In this document: piece after piece, positions 10,618 through 19,339 of the stretch
How the letters are laid out: each line of letters opens with the position of its first letter
How positions within the stretch are numbered: position 1 is the stretch's first letter
Assembly: GCA_030407315.1 (NCBI GenBank)
Contig: JALQPE010003062.1
Location: 1 to 51,872, forward strand
Direction: 5' to 3'
Length of the DNA stretch: 51,872 nt
DNA from: Asparagopsis taxiformis
Taxonomy: Eukaryota; Rhodophyta; Florideophyceae; Bonnemaisoniales; Bonnemaisoniaceae
Notes under the pieces: generated by a model
Database searches by the model: none
Seen by the model: only the letters and a program-made list of their open reading frames with translations
What the model was told of the DNA's origin: nothing
Position numbers and translations under genes: made by a program

Positions 10618-11683
10618 TCACCGGAGGTTTTCGAGCACGGGAAGATTTTCGAGGAGCATTCATAATGGAAACGTCAGGTCCTGAAGCAGATGTGGGTGGA
10701 GGAGATTGTGGCTGTGATGTGATATGTTCAGTAGAGGGACTTGAGGGTGGAGAGGGAGGAGAGTTCTTTTGTGTACGAGAACCTGGAGAGTTCTCAGATG
10801 TGTGGTTCTCAAAAGTCTCATAAGAGAAAGTGTCAAATTCTGTGTAGTCAGACTCCTTAGTCACCTTTTCCGATTTCGTCTCGTCGAAGATCACATCTCG
10901 AGACACTACTATTTTCTCATTTGTAAAGTCCCATAACTTGTATGCTTTCTGTGCTTCTGCGTACCCAAGCATTATCGCTTTGACTGAACGGTAGTCTAGC
11001 GTCTGTAGATGTTTATCTGGAATTTTATACCAGCAATTACTGCCGAACGTGCGCAAGTGCGCGATGTTTGGTTTTCGGCCGTGCCAGATTTCAAAAGGAG
11101 TCGTTCCAGATGGAAGAGAACGACTAGTAACTCGATTACGAATGTAGGCAGCACAAGAGAGTGCCTCTGCCCAGAACTCCAATGGAGTAGAGTTGTGATG
11201 AAGCATGGTTCGAATGTGATCCTTCAGAGTTCGATTCATACGTTCTGCTACGCCGTTCTGTTGTGGAGTGTATGCACAAGTCGTCTGCCGTTTGATGCCT
11301 TTCATTTCAAGGAAAGAGCAGAACTCATTGGAGAAATATTCTCCCCCTCCGTCGGAGCGTAATTGACGAAGTACTACTCGCCCTGTTTGTGTTTCAGCCA
11401 AGCACAGAAAGCGCTGGAATGCATCGAAGCAATCAGACTTCCGATGCAACGGATAGACAGTGAGCCAACGAGACTTGTCGTCAATGAAAGTAACGAAATA
11501 TCGAGCTCCCCCTTTTGAGCGTGGTTCTATAGGCCCTGCTAGGTCTGTGTGAACTAAATCAAGTATCTCAAAGGCTCTCGTAAGAGAAGATTTCGGGATC
11601 GCTACACGAGGCATTTTACCGGTAACGCACTCTTCACACACAGATGGTTTTCGGGGATGAGTCGTTTTTGATTCTGAGTCCAT
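10580..11683 (-). pseudogene. pol: Copia pol: integrase
   Basis: This is the integrase, which inserts the DNA copy into the genome. The CEECVTGK cysteine pair completes the HHCC zinc finger whose histidines (WHERLGH) lie at the end of the gag-protease frame. The catalytic D,D,E residues are seen in VHTDLAGP, LRSDGGGEYFSNEF and TPQQNGVAERMNRTL. YIRNRVTSRSLPSGTTPFEIWHG and TFGSNCWY follow, then a serine/proline-rich linker. It is frameshifted against its upstream partner at 11634-11683 and against RT at 10580-10617. Confidence 0.9.
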
Positions 11684-13076
11684 TCACCGCGGAGATTTGT
11701 GCCATTCGAGATATTCCATTTTTGTCGAAGTGGCCTAATCGTTCATGCCATAGTTGCAGAGAAGCAACACAAGCAGATTCTATTCCAATATCCCTTTCTT
11801 TAGGAGGAACATTGAGATCGATAGCATAGAGTCCGTTACGTTTGTGTCCGGTGGCTATCGCGCCTCCGTCTTTAGTTAAGATGACTCCATTGTTCGTAAA
11901 CTGTACCGATATTCCACGAGCAGTGAGAGTACTCACTGATATGAGGGAAAAAATAAATGACAGAACATGAAGGACATCTTTAAGTAGGTAAACTCTTTCT
12001 TTCCCGTTTACTAGGATTGAAAGTTTAACATCGCCACATCCCACAGCTAGTGCAGTTGATTTGTCTCCTAGAGTCACACTGAAAGGTTTTAATTTCTTGT
12101 AGGAAACAAACATTGTTCGATCGAACGTCATATGAGAAGTAGCTGCGGAGTCGATGTACCAGGTAGATGCGATGTGTATCTCCTTGAGCGACTCAGAATA
12201 TGATGAGAGTAGACAAACATACTCTTTTCCTTCATCATCTTTGTTCTGTTCAGTGTCCATCGCTACGGCAGCCATAGAGGTTAAGTTCGACTCTCGTTGA
12301 GATATGTGAGCAGAAGTGCGAGGTTTGTTCGAGCGGGAGCGGGGAGGTCGGCCATACTTCTGCCAACAATACGGCTCTGTATGGTTCGTACGCCCACAGT
12401 GGGTACATTTCTTCCTGTTGATGTTTCCAGAAGGCTTTCCACTTGTGGAAACCAAAGCAGCTGTATCCGAAGACGACCCTCGAGGTTTCTGGATCGCAGC
12501 TCGACGCTCCTCTTGGAGAAGGAGACTGCGTACTTTGTCGAACGTAAAGGTGGGGTCCTCATCCCCGATAGCATCAAGAGCAGTAATAAGCGTTTGGAAA
12601 GAAGAGGGAAGTCCATTGAGAACAGCCATGGCCATTTCTTTATCGTCAATGTTGACACCCATGGAGGTCAATACTGTTGCCATTTGTCGAACCCGGTTGA
12701 TATAAACCAGCATTTGCTCACCTGGTCTCATCGTAGCAGTATAGAAGTCCCGCCTCGCGGCTAGTTTGTTGAGCAATGTATGCCTTTGATGCACGTTACA
12801 AATCTCTTGCCACATTTCTAGAGCAGTAGTGGTGTGTGTAACATTCTTGAGCATCTCGTCGGACAACGTGATTCCGATGGCCATTCGGGCAGTTTTATTC
12901 TTCCGTAGCCATTTCGAAAGCTCTTCTGGGTCTGTAGGGCGAGGAGGACAAAGTTCCGAGTCAATCATTTCGTCTACCTCTCGATGACCGAGGATGAGTT
13001 CCATCTTTTGTTTCCATGAATGGAAGTTGGAGTAGTCCAGCTTTTCTATTCGGATCCCAGATGTATTGCTCTCCAT
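11634..13076 (-). pseudogene. gag: Copia gag-protease
   Basis: The frame starts at a good ATG (13076). The gag region contains KLDYSNFHSWKQKMELIL and LWQEICNVH-type copia gag motifs. A zinc knuckle CTHCGRTNHTEPYC (CX2CX4HX4C, about residue 220) follows, then the aspartic protease active site WYIDSAATSHMTFD (about residue 307-320). The frame ends with the pre-integrase zinc-finger histidines LQLWHERLGH. Gag forms the particle and the protease matures the polyprotein. The ORF of 480 residues runs straight into the integrase finger and then loses frame. Upstream, 13077-13258 is a short spacer after the zinc-finger ORF. Confidence 0.92.
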
Positions 13077-13258
13077 CGCTCTTTAATATGTTTTATCTGT
13101 TCGACCTTCCCAAGTAGACGACTGATAGTCGTCGAGGACCAAGCTGGGGTCTATAGGATAGAAACTTCTAGCTAAGAGCGAAGAAAGAAGGAGAACAAGT
13201 GAAGAAGGTTTATGGATGCGAAATCAGCTAGATTCCTAGAGTATAGAAACGAAATTAT

Positions 13259-13680
13259 CTAATCGGAAGTGGAGGAAGAAGCTTTAGAAGCTTTGGAGAT
13301 TTTGAGTGCCTTCTCAATTCCTCGATGGCGACGGCCGCGGAGGTGGTTGTCGAATTCACTTTTCGTGCGGACGATGACTCCACACGGTCGGCAAACCTTT
13401 AGACCTCCTTCTTTAAGACGTTCGACTGTCTTTTTATGTCTTGCGCCGTTGTAATGAGCGACCCTCGACTCGGCAGAATTGAGATAAATGTTGCAATCTT
13501 TGCACCTAGAGCGATTCGCGTCCTTGTGCGCAGCGTACTTCGTCTTGTTATCTCTCCTCTCGGCAATGCTATAAGCCTTCCGGAAGACGCGATCGCGGAG
13601 AGATTCTCCTTCCCGGCGAAGCCTTGGACGAGGTTCTTCAAGTCGTGGCTGAACACGATCTTCTTCGTCACTGCTAGACA
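13259..13680 (-). CDS. Extra copia ORF with two JAZ/U1-type zinc fingers
   Basis: This frame lies between the 5' LTR and gag, a place where copia elements normally have no gene. It encodes about 140 residues: an acidic/arginine-rich N-terminus, then two C2H2 fingers with identical spacing, C-X2-C-X12-H-X5-H (residues about 60-82 and 97-119), and a serine-rich tail. Fingers with this spacing (JAZ, U1-C, matrin type) bind RNA, often double-stranded; binding here is inference. There is no in-frame ATG inside the open frame. A perfect acceptor (pyrimidine tract, CTGCAG) ends at 13681, exactly where codons TG|TCT|AGC begin. A donor A|GTACGT at 13777/13776 would create ATG across a 96-nt intron that also has TCCTAAC as a branch-point-like site. 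A second donor, GTAAGT, is at 13873-13868. Confidence 0.6.
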
Positions 13681-13776
13681 CTGCAGGAGAAGTAAAGGCG
13701 AAAGGTTAGGAGTTATACCGATCTTACTAAGGTCTAAACCTTGAAAATGACCGAAAGATGAAAGGTATTAACGTAC
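13681..13776 (-). other. Candidate intron creating the zinc-finger start codon
   Basis: The minus strand reads A|GTACGT at the donor, has CTCCTAACC about 25 nt before the acceptor, then a pyrimidine-rich run and CTGCAG|TG. Joining A to TG gives ATG in frame with the two-finger protein, in the context TCAAAATG. An alternative donor (GTAAGT, 13873-13868) would give a longer intron but no ATG. This is inference from splice-site patterns only. Confidence 0.4.
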
Positions 13777-13952
13777 TTTTGATAGAGTTGATGAGACGAA
13801 AACCAATGTATTTTAGTTGATGTGTAGTGAAGGCTATAATGCTATACCGATCAGGACAAGGTTGCTGACTTACAAGAGCAGAACCGAGTTGAGAAAGGTT
13901 TAGACGAGCCAAGATAGAAGCAGCCGGTAGATCCAATAGGTTGGGCAAAAAC

Positions 13953-14041
13953 AGCCCAGTTGCTCAGTCGTTAATACTGTGCAGACCAAAAATTATTGGT
14001 CGTGCGTTCGAGTCCCCAACGGAACGCCGTATTACTTTTTT
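13953..14041 (+). ncRNA. tRNA-like (SINE-like) sequence with T6 tail
   Basis: The plus strand, antisense to the copia element, has a box-A-like TTGCTCAGTCGTTA (13960-13973). A 5-6-bp anticodon-type stem GACCA/TGGTC follows, then GGTCGTGCGTTCGAGTCC, which matches the variable and T-arm of common tRNAs (box B GTTCGAGTCC), and a T6 run at about 14035-14041. The anticodon loop is 6 or 8 nt and the acceptor stem does not close, so it is not a standard tRNA. A tRNA-derived repeat or decayed tRNA is the best guess. Confidence 0.35.
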
Positions 14042-14437
14042 CTTTGAGTTGCCTCAAGTGTCTTGAGATATTCCAAGTATGTCGCAAACTGCCAGGTGTC
14101 ACCTGTAGTGATGACACAGTGTCAATGTGACAGTTATAGTTGACAATTGATGTCAAGATGACAGAAAAGTTTTGTCCGGAGTGCGCCGAGCGGAGCGAGG
14201 CGTACAGGCGCCGGGGAGCGAGGCGGAGTGCAACGCGCAGAAAGAAACGAGTAAGAACGCGCGGGAAGAATGGGCAATACGAGCGAACGAGCGAGAGGAG
14301 AAGCACGCAACGAGCGGAGAGCGTGGTACCGAGTAACGCAAAATGAGCGAGGAGCGAGGGCTGCTGGAAATATATGTTCGCGCGCGCCGGCGAAATTACT
14401 CACCACTGCGTCAAAATAAAATTGAACGACCACGAAA

Positions 14438-14456
14438 GCGTGCTGGGCCCTAAACC
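14438..14456 (-). promoter_or_regulatory. Copia primer-binding site (initiator tRNA anticodon arm)
   Basis: The plus strand reads GCGTGCTGGGCCCTAAACC directly next to the 5' LTR. From memory, eukaryotic initiator tRNA-Met has GCGTGCTGGGCCCATAACC across its anticodon arm, so 17 of 19 positions agree. Drosophila copia is known to prime from this internal half-tRNA region instead of the tRNA 3' end. The minus-strand site here is therefore a copia-style half-tRNA primer site. Confidence 0.75.
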
Positions 14457-14889
14457 TGTGAGAATCAAAATGGTCGCTTACCAGTGTTTACTAAAAATTG
14501 CGAGCTCACCAGATTATTTCTACTACTGGCGAGATGCGCCAACGGTGAGTCGGACAGCCTGTTCTTGGTTTGTCCAGACAGTCTGTCGTTGCCATCGCCA
14601 CGTGTACATATATCATAACATTTTTTTTCCCAGTGCCAGGACCTCAACTCGTCCTAGCATTTCTAATTACTAATTTGAATTATGACAAACAAATTAAAAC
14701 TTCTGAGGCTAGTTACTCCGTAATGGAGTGTCGTAAGAGCCCGGAGAAGTTGCTACCCGACTAATTCGGTGGCGCTGAATACAATGAGATAGGTTTCGGA
14801 GCGCTCAGAGCACTCCTTCATAGAGAAATCGAGAGTCAAAGTTTTCTCACGGAATTAGGCCTTCGAGGCCTATTCGCAGTGATTCAACA
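14457..14889 (-). mobile_element. Copia 5' LTR
   Basis: This is the 5' long terminal repeat of the minus-strand element, nearly identical to 8554-8983. It ends at GATTCAACA and is followed by the right copy of the target duplication GGCTC (14890-14894). It should hold the element's promoter on the minus strand. I could not place a convincing TATA box. Confidence 0.95.
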
Positions 14890-14898
14890 GGCTCACTG

Positions 14899-15468
14899 AT
14901 GAACGAGAGTTACGTAAAGCTCACGGCCGCGAAGGCCAACTCGAGTCACACGACACCCGACATGGGGGAAGAAACGAAGTCCGACGGGACAAACGAACCT
15001 CACACGAAGAGGAAGCCTCGCAGACGAGCGAGACGCGCTACCCGGAAGCACGACGCTTCCGAGCGCGAGAGAGCCAAGCACGCGGCTTATACGAAGCGTG
15101 TCGACGCAAAAGAAGCCATATGGGCTCATACGGTGAAGCGACGAACGCTGGCGAAGACGTAGACCGCGCGCCGGTCAGGACTGAACCGTTTGGTCCTCGA
15201 CGGGCATACGTGCCTACTTGCGTCGAAGCATTATATCGTATCCGGAACGATCGGACTAGACCTCAACGTGATGAGGGCGATTACCATCGCGATGGATACG
15301 TGCAGCGGCTACAACTTGATACGAACAAGTTTATTACCCTACGACTGGTTCAACCGCTGTCTACGTGACGAAGAGCTACCGAAGCTCGGAGACGCCAACG
15401 GGCGACGTTTGCCTATCGAAGGCGCCATCCTGCTTCGCGTCAGGCTGGGAACTCGCTGTTCCGCGTAA
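14899..15468 (+). pseudogene. pol: Ty3-A pol start and protease
   Basis: This is the start of pol after the copia insertion: MNESYVKLTAAKANSSHTTP, a basic linker, then the retropepsin core VMRAITIAMDTCSGYNLI (about 15270-15318). The aspartic protease cleaves the Gag-Pol polyprotein. The usual active-site triad is D-T/S-G; here and in Ty3-B it reads D-T-C-S-G, whereas Ty3-C has D-T-G-S-G. The frame is broken near 15150-15190 by indels relative to Ty3-B. The following region to 15738 (IMGTSFMSKHVDAIRCRAQTIDL) continues in shifted frames, and one of those shifts is shared with Ty3-B. Confidence 0.8.
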
Positions 15469-15737
15469 AATTCTTCGTAGCCAACACGCTGGCTGTCCCC
15501 GTCATAATGGGCACGTCGTTCATGTCGAAGCATGTCGATGCCATACGCTGTCGAGCGCAGACAATCGACCTCCATCGGGGGATACGATACCCATTATCGC
15601 GGAGGGCGATACGAAGACTCCGTACGAGGAGGGGAAAGAGACGAATCCAAACGTGGAGCCCCCGAAACGCCGCGAGCGTAACGCGGCCTCGAATAGGCCG
15701 AGCCGAACGTTCTCGGTTCGCCTGACGAAGTACACGC

Positions 15738-18700
15738 GTGTACCGGCGATGTTCGCAACGGACCGTCAACGTGACGACGGATGCGACCGGACTCGTGTTC
15801 CTCGAACCGAAAGCGTCGGTGCAATTCCGGCATGGGCTGCGCATAGCCAACGGAGTGGTCGACGTAGGACCGAGAGAGAGGTTCTCTATCATCGTGTCGA
15901 ACTTCACGAAGAAGGACCGCGAATTGCCGAAAGGCGCGACGATTGCGTACGCGGTACGCTCCCCGTTGGGAATCGTCCCACTCAAGCGTGAGGGCGGCGA
16001 AGCCCTCGCGAAGGTTTTGAACCTACCGCTAGTCGACGCGACGACGCGGACAACTACGAACGGGTTGGGCGACGAAATGCCAGACCCGTTGGTCAACGAA
16101 AAGGGGAACGACCCCGCCACGGATTGGCAGTCGACAATCGATTTGGCGCACCTCGACGACGAGGATTTACGAAAGCGCATCAACGAGATGCTAGCCACAC
16201 ATTCGTCAATGTGGACGAGCGGACGCCTTGGCGAAATCAATGCTACGGAGCATCGAATCGAACTCGAACCGGGCACGCGGCCCATACGTTCAATGCCCTA
16301 TCGACAGGGTCCGGCTCTACGTACGATAGCCGAGGAGCAGATCACGAAGATGCTCAACGAAGGGGTTATCGAACCTGCGTCCAGCGAATGGGCGTCACCA
16401 ATCGTGTTGGTGCCGAAGAAGGACGGATCCTTACGTTTCTGTGTCGACTACAGGCGTTTGAACGCGAAAACGATCGCTGATTCGTACCCGCTTCCTCGTA
16501 TGGAAGACTGCCTTGATTCGTTGGGCGACGCCGCCATCTTCACGACACTCGATTGTAACGCCGGGTACTGGCAAGTGCCCGTCTCCACCGAGGACCGTGA
16601 TAAGACAACGTTTACGTCTTTCATGGGAACGTATCGCTACGTGCGAATGCCATTCGGGCTACGAAATGCCCCCGCTACGTTTCAGCGGACGTTGGACATC
16701 ATCCTCTCCGGAGTACGTTGGCAATCATGCCTTGTTTACTTAGACGACGTAATCGTCTTTTCGAAAGACCTCGAGTCTCACCTGGGTCACGTTGACCAGG
16801 TGCTTTCCCTGCTACGCGCAGCGGGAGTAACGTTAAAGCTCACGAAGTGCTCGTTCTTTCAACCACGAGTTGACTACCTGGGGCACGTGATTACCCCAGG
16901 GAAGCTGCACGTCGCAGCACGGAACAAGGAAGCCTTTCGTACGGCTGCGTTCCCGCGAGACAAGACGCAATGTCGATCGTTTTTGGGCGCGGCCAACGTT
17001 TACCGCCGCTTCGTAAAGGCGTATGCCGAGATCGCTCGGCCACTCAACACGATGTTGAAGAAGGACGCTTCCCCCGATTGGACGAACCCAACGGACGCGC
17101 AAACGAATGCGTTCGAAACGTTGGAGACGATACTGGTGTCGCCACCAGTATTGCGCCTTCCGAAGGCGGGACGTCCGTTCATGATCGATACCGACGCGTC
17201 GGCGTATCAGCTGGGAGCTACGTTGCTCCAGCAGCAGAACGAAGATAAGCCCAACGAATGGGTGCCGATTGGGTACTGGTCGAAGACCCTTAACGAAACC
17301 GAACGTGGTTACTCGGCGACCGAGCGCGAGTGCTACTCCGTCGTCTGGGCGATAACGTCGCTCCTACCCTACGTAGAGGGTCAGCGGTTCACCGTACGTA
17401 CGGACCACGAAGCCTTACATTGGCTGATGACGTTGACGGACGCGTCCGGACGACTACTACGATGGAGGCTACGCGTTGCCGAATTCGATTTCGAAGTTAC
17501 GTACAGGCCTGGGCGCGTGCACCAGGTACCTGACGCTTTATCACGTGTGATATCTACGTATGACGACGGTCGACCGGTCGACGATGACGTACCATCGTAC
17601 GGGGACGCGGTCCTCGTGACGACTCGCAGTCGGCGACAACCCACACGAAATGGGCAAGGACGAACGACGTCCGTACGTAAAAAGGCGACGAATGCCGGGG
17701 GTCACGACGACCCGTCGAACGAGACTCGTGATGAACGAACATCAGCCACGACGGCTGGCCACGATGGCCTCGAGTTCAACCGCGACGCGTCGCTCGATGA
17801 CGTTCTTGACGAGGAACCGGATTTCCTCGACGAACAGCGCGCTGCTGAAGACGATTCGGCACGCGTGCCACCAGCTGACGTTCAGCTTCCCATTACGAGG
17901 GACGAGCTTATCGAAGCTCAACGCGAGGACGCGTTCTGTCAAACGATACTGACACGACAGTCCGACACGCAGGACGCTGCATTCTTCGAAGGCCACGATG
18001 GCCTACTCCGGCGCCGGAACCCTCACGACGAGGAACGTACACAAATCGTTGTGCCGGTTTCGTTACGGCCGCGGCTACTGGAGTTAACGCACCACCACGT
18101 CCTCGCTGGACATCCCGGACAAACGCGTATGTACTATACCCTACGGAGGACGTACTACTGGCCCGCGATGGCCGCCGACATCCACGCAACGGTACGAAAC
18201 TGCGTTGGATGTGCGAAGAACCGCGTGAAGCTTCGCAAACGGACGAACCCGTTACGTTTATTTCCGGCCACGGAGCCGTTGCGAGACCTATGTATCGACA
18301 TACTAGGTCCGCTTACGAAAATCACGCGTGGTAACCGATTTATCCTCGTGATAACGGACCGCTTCACGAAGCTGACTAGAGTCGTACCCCTACGAAATAT
18401 CGATTCCGCCAACGTGGCGAGCGCGTTCGTCAACGCGTGGGTCTTCTCGTATGGACCCCCACGGACGCTCATAAGCGATAACGGAAAGCAGTTCGCTGCT
18501 AAGTTTTTCCAGCGCGTCTGCAACGAAATCGGCGTGACGAACGTCTTTACGTCGACGTACCACCCCCAAACGAACGGGCAGGTGGAGCGCTACAACAGGA
18601 CGATCCTGGCGATGCTACGCAATTACGTGAACGAAAACCAGAACAACTGGGATCGATACGCATCGGCGTTAACGTTTGCGTACAACACGCATGTGCATTC

Positions 18701-19058
18701 GAGCACGGGCACGACGCCCTTCGACTTGATTCTCACGAATCCACCGCCACCGTTGGCACTACACACGTCGGTAACGAACCGCGAACTACCCGACGGGGGA
18801 GGGCGAGCCACTTACGTTCGTGAGCTCGCCACAACGATGGATAACGCGTATCGAACGCTGAAGGCCGCGCAGGCACGTTATAAACGAAATTTCGACAAGC
18901 GAGTCCGTGTCTCGAATCGAAACATCCGCGCGGGAGAATACGTATTCATAGACCCGACGGTCGGGACCACGAAGGGCACGAAGCTCGGCAACCACGCGTT
19001 GGGACCGTTCCGCGTACTACGTAACGACGTACGTTCGTCATCCAACGAGGAGACGTAG
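15738..19058 (+). CDS. pol: Ty3-A pol: RT, RNase H, integrase
   Basis: This is an uninterrupted frame of 1,106 residues. It covers the protease-RT connector, then reverse transcriptase (EWASPIVLVPKKDGSLRFCV, FTTLDCNAGYWQVPV, MPFGLRNAPATFQ and catalytic LVYLDDVIVFSKD near 16735-16770). RNase H follows (FMIDTDASAYQLGATLLQQQ, RTDHEALHWLM). Integrase then has an H/H...C/C finger (HHHVLAGHPG ... CVGCAKNR) and catalytic residues in CIDILGPL, SDNGKQF and HPQTNGQVERYNRTI, with a GPFRV module at the C-terminus. It is the best-preserved pol in the window. The listed start is only where the frame opens; the real polyprotein starts upstream. A shared -1 break separates it from the chromodomain. Confidence 0.93.
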   Translation: MYRRCSQRTVNVTTDATGLVFLEPKASVQFRHGLRIANGVVDVGPRERFSIIVSNFTKKDRELPKGATIAYAVRSPLGIVPLKREGGEALAKVLNLPLVDATTRTTTNGLGDEMPDPLVNEKGNDPATDWQSTIDLAHLDDEDLRKRINEMLATHSSMWTSGRLGEINATEHRIELEPGTRPIRSMPYRQGPALRTIAEEQITKMLNEGVIEPASSEWASPIVLVPKKDGSLRFCVDYRRLNAKTIADSYPLPRMEDCLDSLGDAAIFTTLDCNAGYWQVPVSTEDRDKTTFTSFMGTYRYVRMPFGLRNAPATFQRTLDIILSGVRWQSCLVYLDDVIVFSKDLESHLGHVDQVLSLLRAAGVTLKLTKCSFFQPRVDYLGHVITPGKLHVAARNKEAFRTAAFPRDKTQCRSFLGAANVYRRFVKAYAEIARPLNTMLKKDASPDWTNPTDAQTNAFETLETILVSPPVLRLPKAGRPFMIDTDASAYQLGATLLQQQNEDKPNEWVPIGYWSKTLNETERGYSATERECYSVVWAITSLLPYVEGQRFTVRTDHEALHWLMTLTDASGRLLRWRLRVAEFDFEVTYRPGRVHQVPDALSRVISTYDDGRPVDDDVPSYGDAVLVTTRSRRQPTRNGQGRTTSVRKKATNAGGHDDPSNETRDERTSATTAGHDGLEFNRDASLDDVLDEEPDFLDEQRAAEDDSARVPPADVQLPITRDELIEAQREDAFCQTILTRQSDTQDAAFFEGHDGLLRRRNPHDEERTQIVVPVSLRPRLLELTHHHVLAGHPGQTRMYYTLRRTYYWPAMAADIHATVRNCVGCAKNRVKLRKRTNPLRLFPATEPLRDLCIDILGPLTKITRGNRFILVITDRFTKLTRVVPLRNIDSANVASAFVNAWVFSYGPPRTLISDNGKQFAAKFFQRVCNEIGVTNVFTSTYHPQTNGQVERYNRTILAMLRNYVNENQNNWDRYASALTFAYNTHVHSSTGTTPFDLILTNPPPPLALHTSVTNRELPDGGGRATYVRELATTMDNAYRTLKAAQARYKRNFDKRVRVSNRNIRAGEYVFIDPTVGTTKGTKLGNHALGPFRVLRNDVRSSSNEET

Positions 19059-19339
19059 TTGAACGTGTCAACTCGGACCGCGTTGCGTACGCGCCAACGC
19101 CGGCGAACGCGCCCCCGCCGGAGCCATACGATGCCACCGAGGCAGACCTCGACAAGAACCGCGACGGTCCGGCGTATGTAGTAGACGACCTACTCAACCA
19201 TCGCGTAAACGATGACGGCACCCTAGACTTCCTCGTGAAGTGGGTCGGGTATCGTAACCCTACGTGGGAGCCCCGCCGGAACGTATCTGAAGAGAGCGTC
19301 TCTCGATACTTCGCACGCGTGCGACGAGCAACAACGTGA
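19025..19339 (+). CDS. pol: Ty3-A chromodomain tail
   Basis: In the -1 frame relative to integrase, the sequence TFVIQRGDVVERVNSDRVAY continues the integrase C-terminus. A linker and a chromodomain follow (AYVVDDLLNHRVNDDGTLDF, then LVKWVGYRNPTWEPRRNV), ending in YFARVRRATT. Chromodomains on gypsy integrases guide insertion by binding modified histones. The frame change lies in a GACGTACGTTCGTC string. Loss of one ACGT unit would explain it, and Ty3-B has the same change. Confidence 0.8.
   Translation, partial: RRTFVIQRGDVVERVNSDRVAYAPTPANAPPPEPYDATEADLDKNRDGPAYVVDDLLNHRVNDDGTLDFLVKWVGYRNPTWEPRRNVSEESVSRYFARVRRATT

Larger units (their letters stand above)
8554..14889 (-). mobile_element. Complete Ty1/copia element nested in Ty3-A
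   Basis: The element is 6,336 bp with LTRs of 430 bp (8554-8983) and 433 bp (14457-14889), and TG...CA ends when read on either strand. On the minus strand the order is 5' LTR, primer-binding site, leader, zinc-finger ORF, gag-protease, integrase, RT, RNase H, polypurine tract, 3' LTR. That order (integrase before RT) defines copia. The two LTRs differ, by eye, almost only by 1-bp length changes, so the insertion is young. The coding frame is nonetheless broken three times, which is surprising for so young a copy and may reflect sequencing error. Confidence 0.95.

Noticed and set aside
13953..14027. Functional standard tRNA gene
   Set aside because: The anticodon loop is not 7 nt, the T-stem is mispaired and the acceptor stem does not close. 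Kept only as a tRNA-like sequence.
15440..16285. Long minus-strand frame (281 aa) opposite Ty3-A protease-RT
   Set aside because: It is a shadow of the pol reading frame caused by the CpG/ACG-rich composition. The sense strand has clear RT motifs, and the antisense frame has no recognisable features.
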